Shown: positions 8,581 to 17,089 of the stretch, one piece after another
How the letters are laid out: every line of letters starts with the position of its first letter
How positions within the stretch are numbered: position 1 is the first letter of the stretch
Translations under genes and position numbers: made by a program
The notes under the pieces: model-generated
Told to the model about the DNA's origin: nothing
Seen by the model: only the letters and a program-made list of their open reading frames with translations
The model's database searches: none
Origin: Lachnospiraceae bacterium Zagget3
GTDB lineage: Bacteria; Bacillota_A; Clostridia; Lachnospirales; Lachnospiraceae
Assembly (NCBI GenBank): GCA_001941025.1
Contig: MSHE01000008.1
Span: forward strand, 83,949 to 123,882
Reading direction: 5' to 3'
DNA length: 39,934 nucleotides

Positions 8581-9507
8581 ATGAAGAAATCTCATTTCAC
8601 CTATCCGTCCAAGGATAACCGCACGCAGATCCATGCCATCGCCTGGGAGCCGGAGGGCGATCCCGTCGGCACCCTGCAGATCAGCCACGGCATGGTGGAG
8701 TATATCGACCGCTACGACGACTTCGCGACGTATCTGGCCGGACACGGCTACTATGTGGTGGGCAACGATCATCTGGGGCACGGCGAGTCCGTGGAGACGG
8801 ATGAGCGGCACGGCTACTTTGCCGAGGACAACGGCAACGAGTGTGTGATCGGCGATATCCAGACGCTGCGGAAGATGACGCAGGAGAAGTTCCCCGATGT
8901 ACCGTATTTTATGCTGGGACACAGCATGGGATCGTTCCTGGTGCGGCAGTATATCGAGTCGTACGGCAAGGGACTGGCGGGCGCGATCCTCATGGGGACC
9001 GGCACGCAGTCGGACACCATCCTGCGGATGGGAATGCGGATGTGCAGACGCTCCGCCAGGCGTCACGGCTGGGATTACCGGGACGCGCGGATCGACCGCA
9101 GGGCGTTCGGTTCTTACAACAAGCAGTTCGAGCCGGCGCGCACGCACTCGGACTGGCTGACGAAGGACGAGGCCGTCATCGACTCCTACGACGGCGACCC
9201 GTGGTGTGGCTTTATGTTTACGGTTAACGGATATTATCACATGTTCCAGGGTATGCGGGAAGCGCAGGACCCGGAACGGATCGCGCAGATCCCTAAAGAT
9301 CTGCCGCTCTTTCTCGTCTCCGGCGCCGACGATCCGGTGGGAGACAACGGAAAGGGTGTGACCAAAGCGTACGAGAGCTATCGGGAAGCCGGGATCACCG
9401 ATGTCTCGATCAAACTCTACGAAGGCGACCGCCACGAGATCTTAAACGAACTCGACCGCGATAAGGTCTATGCGGATCTGCTTGCATGGATGGACGCGCA
9501 CCGTTAA
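8581..9507 (+). CDS. Alpha/beta hydrolase, monoacylglycerol lipase/lysophospholipase-like
   Basis: 308 residues from ATG 8581; a TTG two codons upstream (8575) is nearer to GGGAGG (8564-8569) and remains possible. The serine hydrolase fold is clear: oxyanion-side HGMVEYIDRYDDFA near 36-49, GHGES near 66-70, nucleophile elbow GHSMG with Ser115, acid Asp in SGADDPVG and His in EGDRHEILNE. The HGM motif and small size place it in the Hydrolase_4 (monoglyceride lipase-like) group. No signal peptide is seen, so it is cytoplasmic. The substrate is probably a monoacylglycerol or lysophospholipid ester but is not fixed by the sequence. Its place after the ATPase gene gives no functional hint. Confidence 0.9.
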   Translation: MKKSHFTYPSKDNRTQIHAIAWEPEGDPVGTLQISHGMVEYIDRYDDFATYLAGHGYYVVGNDHLGHGESVETDERHGYFAEDNGNECVIGDIQTLRKMTQEKFPDVPYFMLGHSMGSFLVRQYIESYGKGLAGAILMGTGTQSDTILRMGMRMCRRSARRHGWDYRDARIDRRAFGSYNKQFEPARTHSDWLTKDEAVIDSYDGDPWCGFMFTVNGYYHMFQGMREAQDPERIAQIPKDLPLFLVSGADDPVGDNGKGVTKAYESYREAGITDVSIKLYEGDRHEILNELDRDKVYADLLAWMDAHR

Positions 9508-9587
9508 GCAACAAGCGGAGGACAAAACCGAGCATTTGTCCGATTGAGGCACTTTTTATAACAGACAATTTTTTAGGAGGAGAGACA

Positions 9588-12380
9588 ATGAAGAAAAGAA
9601 AAGGCAGCAAATGGATTTCATTTCTGATGGCGGCGGCCCTTGTCTTCAGCATGTCCGGCATGACGGCCCTTGCGTCTGCTCCGGACGAGGGAGACTGGAC
9701 CGATCTCAACGAGTATGTGGAAGAGACCGGCACTGGGTTGGAAGAGGGGCAGTACTATCTGTCAGACAGACTCGATTTGGAAGAATCCCTGACGTTGGAA
9801 GAGGACGCGGACGTGGTCCTTGACTTGTGCGGCAGCACACTGGTCGGCCCGGAGGATGGCGACAGCGTGATCGTTGTCGATGCCTCCGAAAGCATCCTGA
9901 CGATTCAGGACAGTGAGGAAGACGGCGCGATCACCAGCTACGGGTATGGCTTGGAAATATACGATGGCACGGTCGCGCTCAATGGCGGTTCGATTCAGAG
10001 CTGTGTCTGGGGCGGCGTGTATATTGTGGGGGAAGACGCGCTCTTCCTTATGAACGACGGTGATATTTCCAATAATACGGCAGATTCCGACATGGGATTA
10101 GGCGGCGGTGTGTTCATCGGGCCGGATGGCTCGTTTTGCATGCTTGGCGGCACGATCGCGGAAAATGAAGCAGACCTTGGCGGCGGTGTAGCTAACTGGG
10201 GCGGCACCTTTGTTATGGAAGAGAACGCAGTCATCTCCGGCAATCATTCCGAGGTTGCCGGTGGCGGCGTTGCAAATACCTATGACGTAGAAGACGAATT
10301 TGAGGGCGGAACGTTTTATCTGAACGGAGGAACGATTGAGGATAATACCGCGGAAGAAGACGGCGGCGGAATTTGGAACTCCGGCATATTCCAGATGGAT
10401 GGCGGAACCGTCCAAGACAATACAGCGGGTGAATATGGCGGTGGTATCAGGCTTATGACGGATGAGGATAATCCCATCCCGAGTGAGACGGATTCCTTTG
10501 AGATGAGCGATGGAGAGATTTTAAACAACACGGCTGAAAGCGCTTCCGGCGGCGGAGTGGCTCTGGGTTCAGAGGACGATTCCGCAGGCGCTGCCTTTAC
10601 GATGAGTGGCGGCACGATTCAGGGCAACGAAGCCGCGGCAGATGGGGCCGGTGGCGTCTATGTCGGCCCGGATTGTGATTTCCTGATGACCGGCGGCACG
10701 ATTGCGGAAAATGAAGCATACGTCGGCGGCGGTGTAGGCAATGAAGCAGGATCCTTTGCTATGGACGAGGATGCGGTCATTTCCGGCAACACTGCGGAAC
10801 AAGCCGGCGGCGTTGCCAACGCCGGTGGTGAATTCGTCATGGGTGGCGGCCGGATTACCGAAAATACTGCTACTTACGGCGGCGGTGTGATAACCTATAG
10901 CTACGACGATGGGGAAGCGCATGAAGCAACCTTTTTCTTAAGCGGCGGTTCCATCGAAGAGAACACGGCGGAATCATACGGCGGCGTGTATGTAGACACG
11001 GGGGATGACAGCTTTGCCGTGAGCGGAGACGCGACCGTGAAAGGCAATACCGCTACCGGGGAAGACAATAATGTCTGTCTGCCGGAGGGCACACACATTC
11101 GTCTGCTCGGAGAGTTGACCGGCGACATCTACGTGACGGTGGAGAACGCGGAGGAAGAGAGCACCTACGGACGTCAGATCACAGAGGAAGAAGAGGATAC
11201 CGAATGGTACGAAACGGCTATGGATCACTTCTGGCCGGATGTCACTTTCGTGGCTGATCAGATGGTTGTTTCCAGCGCAAATGATGCGGGTTATGTAGAG
11301 TTTATCCTGGAGGATTACGGAACCATCGATTACCGCTTTGTCAATCCGGAGAAAGAGGGCCCTACCGCTGAAGAAATAAGTGCTGCCGGGTTGGATCTGC
11401 CGGAGGTGGAAAGATTCCCCTACGCGGAAGGCGAAACGGTTACCGCAACGATCAGCGGCCAGGCAGAGGATCTGATCGGCAGTGTGGTGCAGGGCACGGT
11501 GAATGGGGACCCCTGCATTTGGACATTGACCGGATGGTCCCCTGGTGAGATCGAGTTAAACAGCGAAAACCCTGCGGGTATCTTTGACGGAATGTGGGAG
11601 TTCACGCTGGATGTCAAAGACGGACTCATCAAAGATTCCGACGGCGTCTGGCGTCTCTATAAGGACGGTGTGTTCCAGAGGGATTACACCGGATTCGCGG
11701 AGAACGCGAATGGCAAGTGGTATGTCAAGCATGGTGTTGTCGCGTTTGACACGACCGATATCTTAAAAGATAAGACGGGCGCCATCGGTGACGCAGACGA
11801 ATGGTATTACGTGATCGACAGCAAAGTGCAGACAGGCTTTACGGGCCTTAGCAACTTCAGCAACCAGTACGGCTGGTGGTACATCAAAGACGGTAAAGTG
11901 GACTTTAGCCGCAACAGTGTCGACAAGAACAAGAACGGCTGGTGGTATGTGGTCGGCGGCAAGGTGCAGTTCGGCTTCACCGGGCTTGCCAATTACAAGA
12001 ACGAGAACGGCTGGTGGTACATCCAGAACGGAGCCGTGAATTTCAACCACAACGGCGTGGATAAGAATAAGAACGGCTGGTATTACGTGGTTGGCGGCAA
12101 AGTGCAGTTCGACTTCACCGGTCTGGCGAACTACCGGAATGACAACGGCTGGTGGTACATCTCGGGTGGTAAAGTGATGTTTAACCACACCGGCGTTGAG
12201 AAAAACCAGAACGGCTGGTGGTACGTAAAGGACAGCAAGGTCCGTTTCGACTTTGACGGAATCGCCTCGAACAAGAACGGCAGTTGGTACATAACCGACG
12301 GCAAGGTGCGGTTCAGCTACAGCGGGACCGTGACCTACGACGGCAAGCGTTACACCATAAGAAATGGAAAAGTGAGCTGA
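9588..12380 (+). CDS. Secreted beta-helix surface protein with cell-wall-binding repeats
   Basis: 930 residues. ATG 9588 is chosen because AGGAGG (9575-9580) precedes it and a standard signal peptide follows, with cleavage predicted after ASA (residue 31). Residues about 60-500 are a right-handed beta-helix built of glycine-rich rungs such as GGTIAENEADLGGGV, like Pmp/pectate-lyase-type repeats; one long block is duplicated. A linker of about 170 residues, very acidic at first, leads to about 11 aromatic units (residues about 676-930: NGWWYV, GGKVQF) of the choline-binding/CW_binding_1 type that attach proteins non-covalently to wall polymers. The role is probably adhesion or matrix formation; no catalytic residues for a polysaccharide lyase were identified. 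The gene is flanked upstream by a weak promoter-like TATAAC (9557) and downstream by a hairpin, so it is likely monocistronic. Confidence 0.9.
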   Translation: MKKRKGSKWISFLMAAALVFSMSGMTALASAPDEGDWTDLNEYVEETGTGLEEGQYYLSDRLDLEESLTLEEDADVVLDLCGSTLVGPEDGDSVIVVDASESILTIQDSEEDGAITSYGYGLEIYDGTVALNGGSIQSCVWGGVYIVGEDALFLMNDGDISNNTADSDMGLGGGVFIGPDGSFCMLGGTIAENEADLGGGVANWGGTFVMEENAVISGNHSEVAGGGVANTYDVEDEFEGGTFYLNGGTIEDNTAEEDGGGIWNSGIFQMDGGTVQDNTAGEYGGGIRLMTDEDNPIPSETDSFEMSDGEILNNTAESASGGGVALGSEDDSAGAAFTMSGGTIQGNEAAADGAGGVYVGPDCDFLMTGGTIAENEAYVGGGVGNEAGSFAMDEDAVISGNTAEQAGGVANAGGEFVMGGGRITENTATYGGGVITYSYDDGEAHEATFFLSGGSIEENTAESYGGVYVDTGDDSFAVSGDATVKGNTATGEDNNVCLPEGTHIRLLGELTGDIYVTVENAEEESTYGRQITEEEEDTEWYETAMDHFWPDVTFVADQMVVSSANDAGYVEFILEDYGTIDYRFVNPEKEGPTAEEISAAGLDLPEVERFPYAEGETVTATISGQAEDLIGSVVQGTVNGDPCIWTLTGWSPGEIELNSENPAGIFDGMWEFTLDVKDGLIKDSDGVWRLYKDGVFQRDYTGFAENANGKWYVKHGVVAFDTTDILKDKTGAIGDADEWYYVIDSKVQTGFTGLSNFSNQYGWWYIKDGKVDFSRNSVDKNKNGWWYVVGGKVQFGFTGLANYKNENGWWYIQNGAVNFNHNGVDKNKNGWYYVVGGKVQFDFTGLANYRNDNGWWYISGGKVMFNHTGVEKNQNGWWYVKDSKVRFDFDGIASNKNGSWYITDGKVRFSYSGTVTYDGKRYTIRNGKVS
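11614..12377 (+). repeat. Tandem coding repeats of cell-wall-binding modules
   Basis: About 11 units of some 20-22 codons share the core G-(W/K/S)-W-Y-x-x-x-G-K-V. In the best-preserved part (about 11860-12250) units alternate in pairs, an F-G/D-F-T-G-L type followed by an F-N-H type, giving a longer period of about 44 codons at DNA level. Recombination between units could change the number. Confidence 0.75.
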
Positions 12381-12431
12381 CCGATCGGTTCAGAGAGAGG
12401 AAGTGACAAGAACCTGAGCAGTAAGTGACAG

Positions 12432-12488
12432 GATCCTCCCAAAGCAGACAGGCCGGATAACGGAGACTGTTTTGGGAGGATCTTTCTA
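12432..12488 (+). terminator. Stem-loop terminator after the beta-helix gene
   Basis: GATCCTCCCAAA (12432-12443) pairs perfectly with TTTGGGAGGATC (12471-12482), with CAG/CTG inside extending the stem. Only a short TTTCT follows, so termination may be moderate. Confidence 0.65.
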
Positions 12489-12518
12489 TGTCGGGATCTG
12501 CGGAATCCGAGACACGTC

Positions 12519-12547
12519 TTGCGGGATCATTCTAAAAACCGTATAAT
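12519..12547 (+). promoter_or_regulatory. Promoter of the unknown gene at 12578
   Basis: TTGCGG (12519-12524), 17 bases, TATAAT (12542-12547). The leader would be about 24 bases and includes GGAGGG. Confidence 0.65.
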
Positions 12548-12577
12548 CAATTTAAGAACAATATATGGAGGGAATCC

Positions 12578-13048
12578 ATGAACACAGAACAGCTAAAAGA
12601 GCAGGGTGCCATCTTTTTTGACAAGATCGCGGCGGGATTTCGCGACTATGAGGACGTCCGCCTTAAAATGGACGAAAAACGGGCATTTTCTCACTTTAAG
12701 GAACTGCGCAAGGAGTATGGCGCGGACAACGCGTTCGCGGATTTCTATTATTTTCGTCTGGATGAGGACGCGCGGGAGATGGTAAATGAGCTGCTCTCCC
12801 GGGAGGAGGTCGAGTGGCTGGCTCTCATCGCGCCGTTTCCGGACGAGGTGGAGGAGGAGATCATCTTTCCGCTCACCGACAAGCTGCTTCGGATCATCAC
12901 GCGCTTAAACGCGCAGGAGATGCTCTTTTCCACGATCTACTTTGTGCAGCCGGATCCGGACGGGCGGCCGCGGACGAGCTGGTGGGGCAATTACGAGCAG
13001 GAATATATCTGTTTCCGGGATAAAACAGGGGCAGAAAAGGATAAGTAA
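12578..13048 (+). CDS. Unknown cytoplasmic protein, 156 residues
   Basis: I do not recognise this family. The start ATG has GGAGGG five bases upstream and its own promoter. The protein is acidic and soluble, with no signal or membrane segment. It looks mainly helical up to residue about 110 (many Glu/Lys/Leu heptad-like stretches, for example NELLSREEVEWLALIA), then ends in an aromatic beta-like part (STIYFVQPDPDG, TSWWGNYEQEY) and a charged tail. It is followed after 88 bases, with a separate promoter, by hpf. The strong translation signals and codon use like the neighbours support a real gene. No role can be assigned. Confidence 0.75.
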   Translation: MNTEQLKEQGAIFFDKIAAGFRDYEDVRLKMDEKRAFSHFKELRKEYGADNAFADFYYFRLDEDAREMVNELLSREEVEWLALIAPFPDEVEEEIIFPLTDKLLRIITRLNAQEMLFSTIYFVQPDPDGRPRTSWWGNYEQEYICFRDKTGAEKDK

Positions 13049-13052
13049 TCTT

Positions 13053-13081
13053 TTGACTTTGTCGTTCATTTTTGAGATAAT
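13053..13081 (+). promoter_or_regulatory. Promoter of hpf
   Basis: TTGACT (13053-13058), 17 bases, GATAAT (13076-13081), leading to a 5' leader of about 49 bases. HPF genes of some Firmicutes use stress sigma factors, but this site reads as an ordinary sigma-A promoter. Confidence 0.65.
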
Positions 13082-13136
13082 AAAAAAGGAGCGGAAAGTC
13101 CACTTCGATACGTTCTGAAAGGAGAAGGAAAACCCT

Positions 13137-13721
13137 ATGAAAGTGAATGTGAGAGCGAAAGGCGACAATGTAAAGGTGACGGATGACATCCGCGAGGCCG
13201 TGGAAAAAGCGGCGGCAAAGCTCGAAAAGTATGTATCCGACAATGCGGAGTTCTCCGCGCTGATCAGCGTGGAGGGGATCCGGCACACCGCCGAGATGAC
13301 GCTGAACGATAAAAACATGTTTTCCCGCGTGGAGGAGACCGGTACGGATACGATGAACGTGATCCACGACGCGGGCGAGATGATGGAGAGAAAGCTTCGC
13401 AAATACAAGGAAAAACTGGCCGCGCGCTACGAAGGCCGGCCGACGGGGCACACCGTTGCCCAGAGGCTGGGAGAGGCGATCAGTGAGGAAGAGGAGCCGG
13501 AAGAGTCGGAAGAGCAGGAAGACACGGAAGATACAAATGAGATCGTCCGTGTGAAGCGCTTTGACGTGAAACCGATGTTCCCGGAGGATGCCGCGCTCGA
13601 GATGGAGATGGTGGGGCATGATTTCTTCGTGTTCCAAAACGCGGAGGAGCACTGCGAAGTGAATGTGATCTACCGCCGGAAAAAGGGCGGGTACGGGCTG
13701 ATCCAGCCCATGGTAGAGTAA
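13137..13721 (+). CDS. hpf: Long-form ribosome hibernation promoting factor HPF
   Basis: 194 residues, the length of the long form found in Firmicutes. The N-terminal S30AE/YfiA domain (about 1-100) begins MKVNVRAKGDNVKVTDDIREAV and binds the 30S subunit in the mRNA/tRNA channel. A flexible acidic linker (about 110-136, EEEEPEESEEQEDTED) joins the C-terminal dimerisation domain (about 138-190, RVKRFDVKPMFPEDAALEMEM), by which two ribosomes pair into inactive 100S particles during stationary phase. Start ATG 13137 follows GAAAGGAG. ychF follows after 28 bases. Identification is secure from domain order and length. Confidence 0.96.
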   Translation: MKVNVRAKGDNVKVTDDIREAVEKAAAKLEKYVSDNAEFSALISVEGIRHTAEMTLNDKNMFSRVEETGTDTMNVIHDAGEMMERKLRKYKEKLAARYEGRPTGHTVAQRLGEAISEEEEPEESEEQEDTEDTNEIVRVKRFDVKPMFPEDAALEMEMVGHDFFVFQNAEEHCEVNVIYRRKKGGYGLIQPMVE

Positions 13722-13749
13722 CAGCGATTCAAGGAGGCACATCACCGAT

Positions 13750-14850
13750 ATGAAGCTTGGCATTGTCGGTCTTCCGAATGTCGGAAAAAGCACCCTGTTT
13801 AACTCCCTGACACGGGCGGGAGCGGAGTCGGCCAACTATCCGTTCTGCACGATCGATCCCAACGTGGGCGTCGTGGCGGTGCCGGATGAGCGGATCCGCC
13901 TGTTGGGGGAGATGTATCATTCCAAAAAAGTGACTCCCGCGACGATCGAGTTTGTGGACATCGCGGGGCTTGTAAAGGGCGCCAGCAAGGGCGAGGGACT
14001 GGGCAACCAGTTTTTGGCGAACATCCGCGAGTGCGACGCCATCATCCATGTCGTGCGCTGTTTTGAGGACCCGAACGTGGTCCATGTGGACGGCAGCATC
14101 GACCCGGTGCGCGACATTGAGACGATCAATCTGGAACTGATCTTCTCCGATCTGGAGATCTTGGAGCGCCGGATCGCCAAAGTGGCAAAGGGCGCGCGCA
14201 TGGATAAAAAGCTCGCGAAGGAGGAGGCGCTCCTGCAGCGTATAAAGGCGCATCTGGAGAGCGGAGCGCCGGCCAAGACGTTTGACCTCGGTGACGATGA
14301 GGAGGAGCGGGAGTGGTTTTCTTCTTACAACCTGCTCACGGCAAAGCCCGTCATCTACGCGGCCAACGTCGCGGAGGAGGACCTGTCCGACGACGGCGCG
14401 TCCAACGCCTTTGTGCAGGAAGTGCGCCGCGTGGCGGCCGAAGAGGGCAGTGAAGTGTTCGTGATCTGTGCCGGCATTGAGGCGGAGATGGCGGAACTGG
14501 ACGACGAGGAGCGGGAACTGTTTCTCGAGGAGCTCGGGATCGCGACGTCCGGCCTCGACAAACTGATCGCGGCGAGCTACCATCTGCTGGGCCTTATGAG
14601 TTTCCTGACGGCAGGAGAGGACGAGAGCCGCGCCTGGACGATCCCGATCGGGACGAAGGCGCCGCAGGCGGCCGGCAAGATCCATTCGGATTTTGAGCGC
14701 GGCTTTATCCGCGCCGAGGTGGTAAACTATCAGGATCTGCTTTCGTGCGGTTCCCTGGCGGCCGCACGCGAAAAGGGCCTTGTCGGACTCGAAGGGAAAG
14801 ACTACATCGTACGGGACGGTGATGTGATACTTTTTCGATTCAACGTATAG
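13750..14850 (+). CDS. ychF: Redox-regulated ATPase/GTPase YchF (OLA1 family)
   Basis: 366 residues, the standard size. G1 is GLPNVGKS (7-14), G3 is DIAGLVKGAS (about 74), and the G4 position is the family's NVAEED (about 204) instead of NKxD, which gives OLA1/YchF proteins their preference for ATP. A coiled-coil insertion lies around 125-170 and a TGS domain closes the protein (about 282-365). YchF associates with ribosomes and affects stress responses; its precise role is unsettled. It sits between hpf and nrdR with gaps of 28 and 11 bases, so a common transcript is likely. The ribosome binding site is AAGGAGG, 11 bases before the ATG. Confidence 0.97.
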   Translation: MKLGIVGLPNVGKSTLFNSLTRAGAESANYPFCTIDPNVGVVAVPDERIRLLGEMYHSKKVTPATIEFVDIAGLVKGASKGEGLGNQFLANIRECDAIIHVVRCFEDPNVVHVDGSIDPVRDIETINLELIFSDLEILERRIAKVAKGARMDKKLAKEEALLQRIKAHLESGAPAKTFDLGDDEEEREWFSSYNLLTAKPVIYAANVAEEDLSDDGASNAFVQEVRRVAAEEGSEVFVICAGIEAEMAELDDEERELFLEELGIATSGLDKLIAASYHLLGLMSFLTAGEDESRAWTIPIGTKAPQAAGKIHSDFERGFIRAEVVNYQDLLSCGSLAAAREKGLVGLEGKDYIVRDGDVILFRFNV

Positions 14851-14861
14851 GAGGACAGCTT

Positions 14862-15323
14862 ATGAAATGTCCGTTTTGCGGCAGCGACAACACGCGCGTC
14901 GTCGATTCCAGACCGGCGGATGACAATCTGGCGATCCGCCGCCGCAGGGAATGCGACGATTGCAAAAAGCGGTTTACGACCTATGAAAAGGTGGAGACCA
15001 TTCCGCTTATGGTGATCAAAAAGGATGGCACGCGGGAGCGCTATGACCGCAGGAAAATCGAGGATGGCGTTCTGCGCGCCTGTCACAAGCGGCCGGTGTC
15101 CGCGGAGCAGATTCAGCACCTTGTGGACAAAGCGGAGACGGCAGTCTATGCCCGCGAAGAGGTGGAGGTGCCTACGAATTTTATCGGGGAGCTTATCATG
15201 GACAATCTCCGTGAGTTGGATGCCGTAGCCTATGTCCGCTTTGCTTCCGTTTACCGCGAGTTCAAGGATGTCAATACGTTTATGGAAGAGTTGAAAAACG
15301 TGTTGGACAGTGAGGACAGGTAG
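14862..15323 (+). CDS. nrdR: Transcriptional repressor NrdR of ribonucleotide reductase genes
   Basis: 153 residues, typical. The zinc ribbon uses Cys3, Cys6, Cys31 and Cys34 (CPFC and CDDC). The ATP-cone domain begins near residue 47 (VIKKDGTRERYDRRKI) and senses ATP/dATP. NrdR represses nrd operons when dATP is abundant by binding NrdR boxes; no nrd gene is in this window. AGGAGG lies seven bases before the start, and yqeG begins six bases after the stop. Confidence 0.97.
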   Translation: MKCPFCGSDNTRVVDSRPADDNLAIRRRRECDDCKKRFTTYEKVETIPLMVIKKDGTRERYDRRKIEDGVLRACHKRPVSAEQIQHLVDKAETAVYAREEVEVPTNFIGELIMDNLRELDAVAYVRFASVYREFKDVNTFMEELKNVLDSEDR

Positions 15324-15329
15324 GACGGC

Positions 15330-15947
15330 ATGTTTCAAAAATTTTACCCTGACGTATATGTGGAGAGCGCCTACGCGATCGACTACGAGAGCCTCTATGC
15401 CGACGGCTACCGCGGGCTCATCTTTGATATCGACAACACGCTGGTCACGCACGGCGCGCCGGCCACCCCACGCGCGACAGCTCTGTTTGCGCGACTGAAG
15501 GAGATCGGCTTTTCCTGCTGCTTTATCTCCAACAACGACGAGGCGCGTGTGAAAATGTTCAATGAAGAGATCGGGGTGGAATATACCTATAAGGCGCACA
15601 AACCGTCTGCAGACGGTTATCTGCGCGCCATGGAGAAAATGGGGACCAACCGGGACAACACGATCATGATCGGGGACCAGATCTTTACGGACATCCGCGG
15701 CGCGAATCGCGCGGGGATCCCGTCGATCATGGTACGAAACATCTGGTGGATTGAAAAGTTCCAGATCTTTTTGAAGCGGTTTCCGGAAGTGTTTATCCTG
15801 CAGTGTTATCGCAGTTATCGCATCGCGCACAAGACGACGGCGCGCGGCGCGTTTTTCGCGCGCGGGGATGACGTGAGCCGGTATTTTCTCCGGGGCCACG
15901 CGCGAACGATAGAGGACAAGGAGAACCCCGTACGGCGCAAACCGTAA
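15330..15947 (+). CDS. yqeG: YqeG family HAD-IIIA phosphatase with basic C-terminal extension
   Basis: 205 residues. HAD motif I is DIDNTLV (residues about 33-39), motif II is ISNND near 66, and motif III/IV is MIGDQIFTDIRGANRAG near 110-125. The family is predicted to hydrolyse a phosphorylated metabolite; a substrate has not been established. The usual length is about 165-175 residues, and here roughly 35 extra residues at the C-terminus are rich in Arg/Lys. The start ATG lies six bases after nrdR, with AGGACAGG-like weak Shine-Dalgarno, so translation is probably coupled. rpiB follows after 40 bases. Confidence 0.92.
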   Translation: MFQKFYPDVYVESAYAIDYESLYADGYRGLIFDIDNTLVTHGAPATPRATALFARLKEIGFSCCFISNNDEARVKMFNEEIGVEYTYKAHKPSADGYLRAMEKMGTNRDNTIMIGDQIFTDIRGANRAGIPSIMVRNIWWIEKFQIFLKRFPEVFILQCYRSYRIAHKTTARGAFFARGDDVSRYFLRGHARTIEDKENPVRRKP

Positions 15948-15987
15948 TATTAAAACAGACAGATTCAAAATTGGCGGAGGGAGAAAC

Positions 15988-16419
15988 ATGAAACTGGTAA
16001 TCGCGAATGATCATGCGGGTGTGGAGTTGAAGTTTGAGGTCAAGGCCTATCTGGAGGAACTCGGACATGAGGTGATCGATATCGGCGCGCAGGACCGGAC
16101 GCGCTGTGACTACCCGGTATTCGGCAAGAAGGCCGGCGAGATGGTCGCTTCCGGTGAGGTGGAAGGCGGTGTCCTGATCTGTGGGACCGGCGTTGGAATC
16201 TCCATGGCAGCCAACAAGGTGCAGGGTGTCCGGGCCGTGGTCTGTTCGGAGCCCGTGACCGCGAGGCTCGTCAAGGAACACAACCATGCCAATATGATCG
16301 CCTTCGGAGAGCGGATCGTCGGGATCGAGATGGCGAAAGCGATTCTGGATGCCTGGCTCGCGGGAGAGTATCTGGGCGGTCGGCATCAGGAGCGCGTGGA
16401 TATGCTGGACCAGATGTAA
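15988..16419 (+). CDS. rpiB: Ribose-5-phosphate isomerase B
   Basis: 143 residues, the normal RpiB/LacAB size. MKLVIANDHAG opens the Rossmann-like fold with the conserved Asp-His of the phosphate site, and Cys65 in ICGTGVGIS is the catalytic base position. It interconverts ribose-5-phosphate and ribulose-5-phosphate in the non-oxidative pentose phosphate pathway. RpiB and LacA/LacB are related, but the single subunit and lack of tagatose genes nearby favour RpiB. GGAGGGAG precedes the start. It closes the hpf-ychF-nrdR-yqeG-rpiB string. Confidence 0.95.
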   Translation: MKLVIANDHAGVELKFEVKAYLEELGHEVIDIGAQDRTRCDYPVFGKKAGEMVASGEVEGGVLICGTGVGISMAANKVQGVRAVVCSEPVTARLVKEHNHANMIAFGERIVGIEMAKAILDAWLAGEYLGGRHQERVDMLDQM

Positions 16420-16447
16420 AAATGGCAGACCCCAATGGAAAGAGGGC

Positions 16448-16476
16448 TTGAAGAAAACCCTTTCTTCGTTTATTAT
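16448..16476 (+). promoter_or_regulatory. Candidate promoter of efp with a hairpin in the spacer
   Basis: TTGAAG (16448-16453), 17 bases, TATTAT (16471-16476). A perfect 7-base inverted repeat GAAGAAA/TTTCTTC (16450-16467, loop ACCC) lies between the boxes and overlaps an imperfect stem that could act as a weak rpiB terminator. Confidence 0.5.
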
Positions 16477-16511
16477 AGGGAAAGATGAAAACCGCAAAGG
16501 AGGACGTTGAT

Positions 16512-17072
16512 ATGGCAGACGCGGGAACCGTAATCAAAAAAGGAGTCACGATCGAATTAGAAGGAAAAGTATACCGGGTGGAAGATTTCCAGCATGTAAA
16601 GCCCGGGAAAGGCGCGGCCTTTATCCGCACCAAGCTGAAAGACGTCATAAATGGCGGCGTGGTGGAAAAATCGTTCCGCCCCGCGGAGACCGTGGAAACG
16701 GCCCGCGTGGACCGCTCGAAGAAGCAGTATCTCTACAACGACGGAGATCTGTACTACTTCATGGATACGGAGACATATGATCAGGTCGAACTGTCCGCGG
16801 AGACCGTCGGAGACGCGCTGGAGTTTGTCAAAGAGAATGAGACCGTGGAGATGCTCTCCTACAATGGCAACATCTTCGCCGTGGAGCCGCCGCTGTTCGT
16901 GGAGCTCGCGATCACCGAGACGGAGCCCGGCTTTAAGGGAAACACCGCGACCGGGACCTATAAGCCGGCCACCGTGGAGACGGGAGCGGTCGTGCAAGTC
17001 CCCCTGTTTGTGAATGAGGGAGACGTGATCAAAATTGACACACGCACGGGCGAATACTTATCCAGAGTATAA
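16512..17072 (+). CDS. efp: Translation elongation factor EF-P
   Basis: 186 residues from ATG 16512, chosen because AAAGGAGG (16496-16503) is correctly spaced and the protein then has normal EF-P length; an in-frame ATG at 16485 would add nine residues. Three beta-barrel domains are visible: KOW-like (1-64), OB (about 66-127) and the C-terminal domain ending in [13 protein letters not shown]. The loop KPGKGAAF carries Lys33, the site equivalent to the lysine that is modified in E. coli (Lys34) and Bacillus (Lys32). EF-P relieves ribosome stalling at proline runs, which occur in the PTPQP tail encoded at 929-2374. The gene is followed by a long inverted-repeat terminator. Confidence 0.97.
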   Translation: MADAGTVIKKGVTIELEGKVYRVEDFQHVKPGKGAAFIRTKLKDVINGGVVEKSFRPAETVETARVDRSKKQYLYNDGDLYYFMDTETYDQVELSAETVGDALEFVKENETVEMLSYNGNIFAVEPPLFVELAITETEPGFKGNTATGTYKPATVETGAVVQVPLFVNEGDVIKIDTRTGEYLSRV

Positions 17073-17089
17073 GATAGCGTAATCTAAAT

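Noticed and set aside
14802..15989. A 395-residue minus-strand frame across nrdR and yqeG
   Set aside because: It covers two clearly identified genes on the plus strand and has no recognisable domain; a shadow frame.
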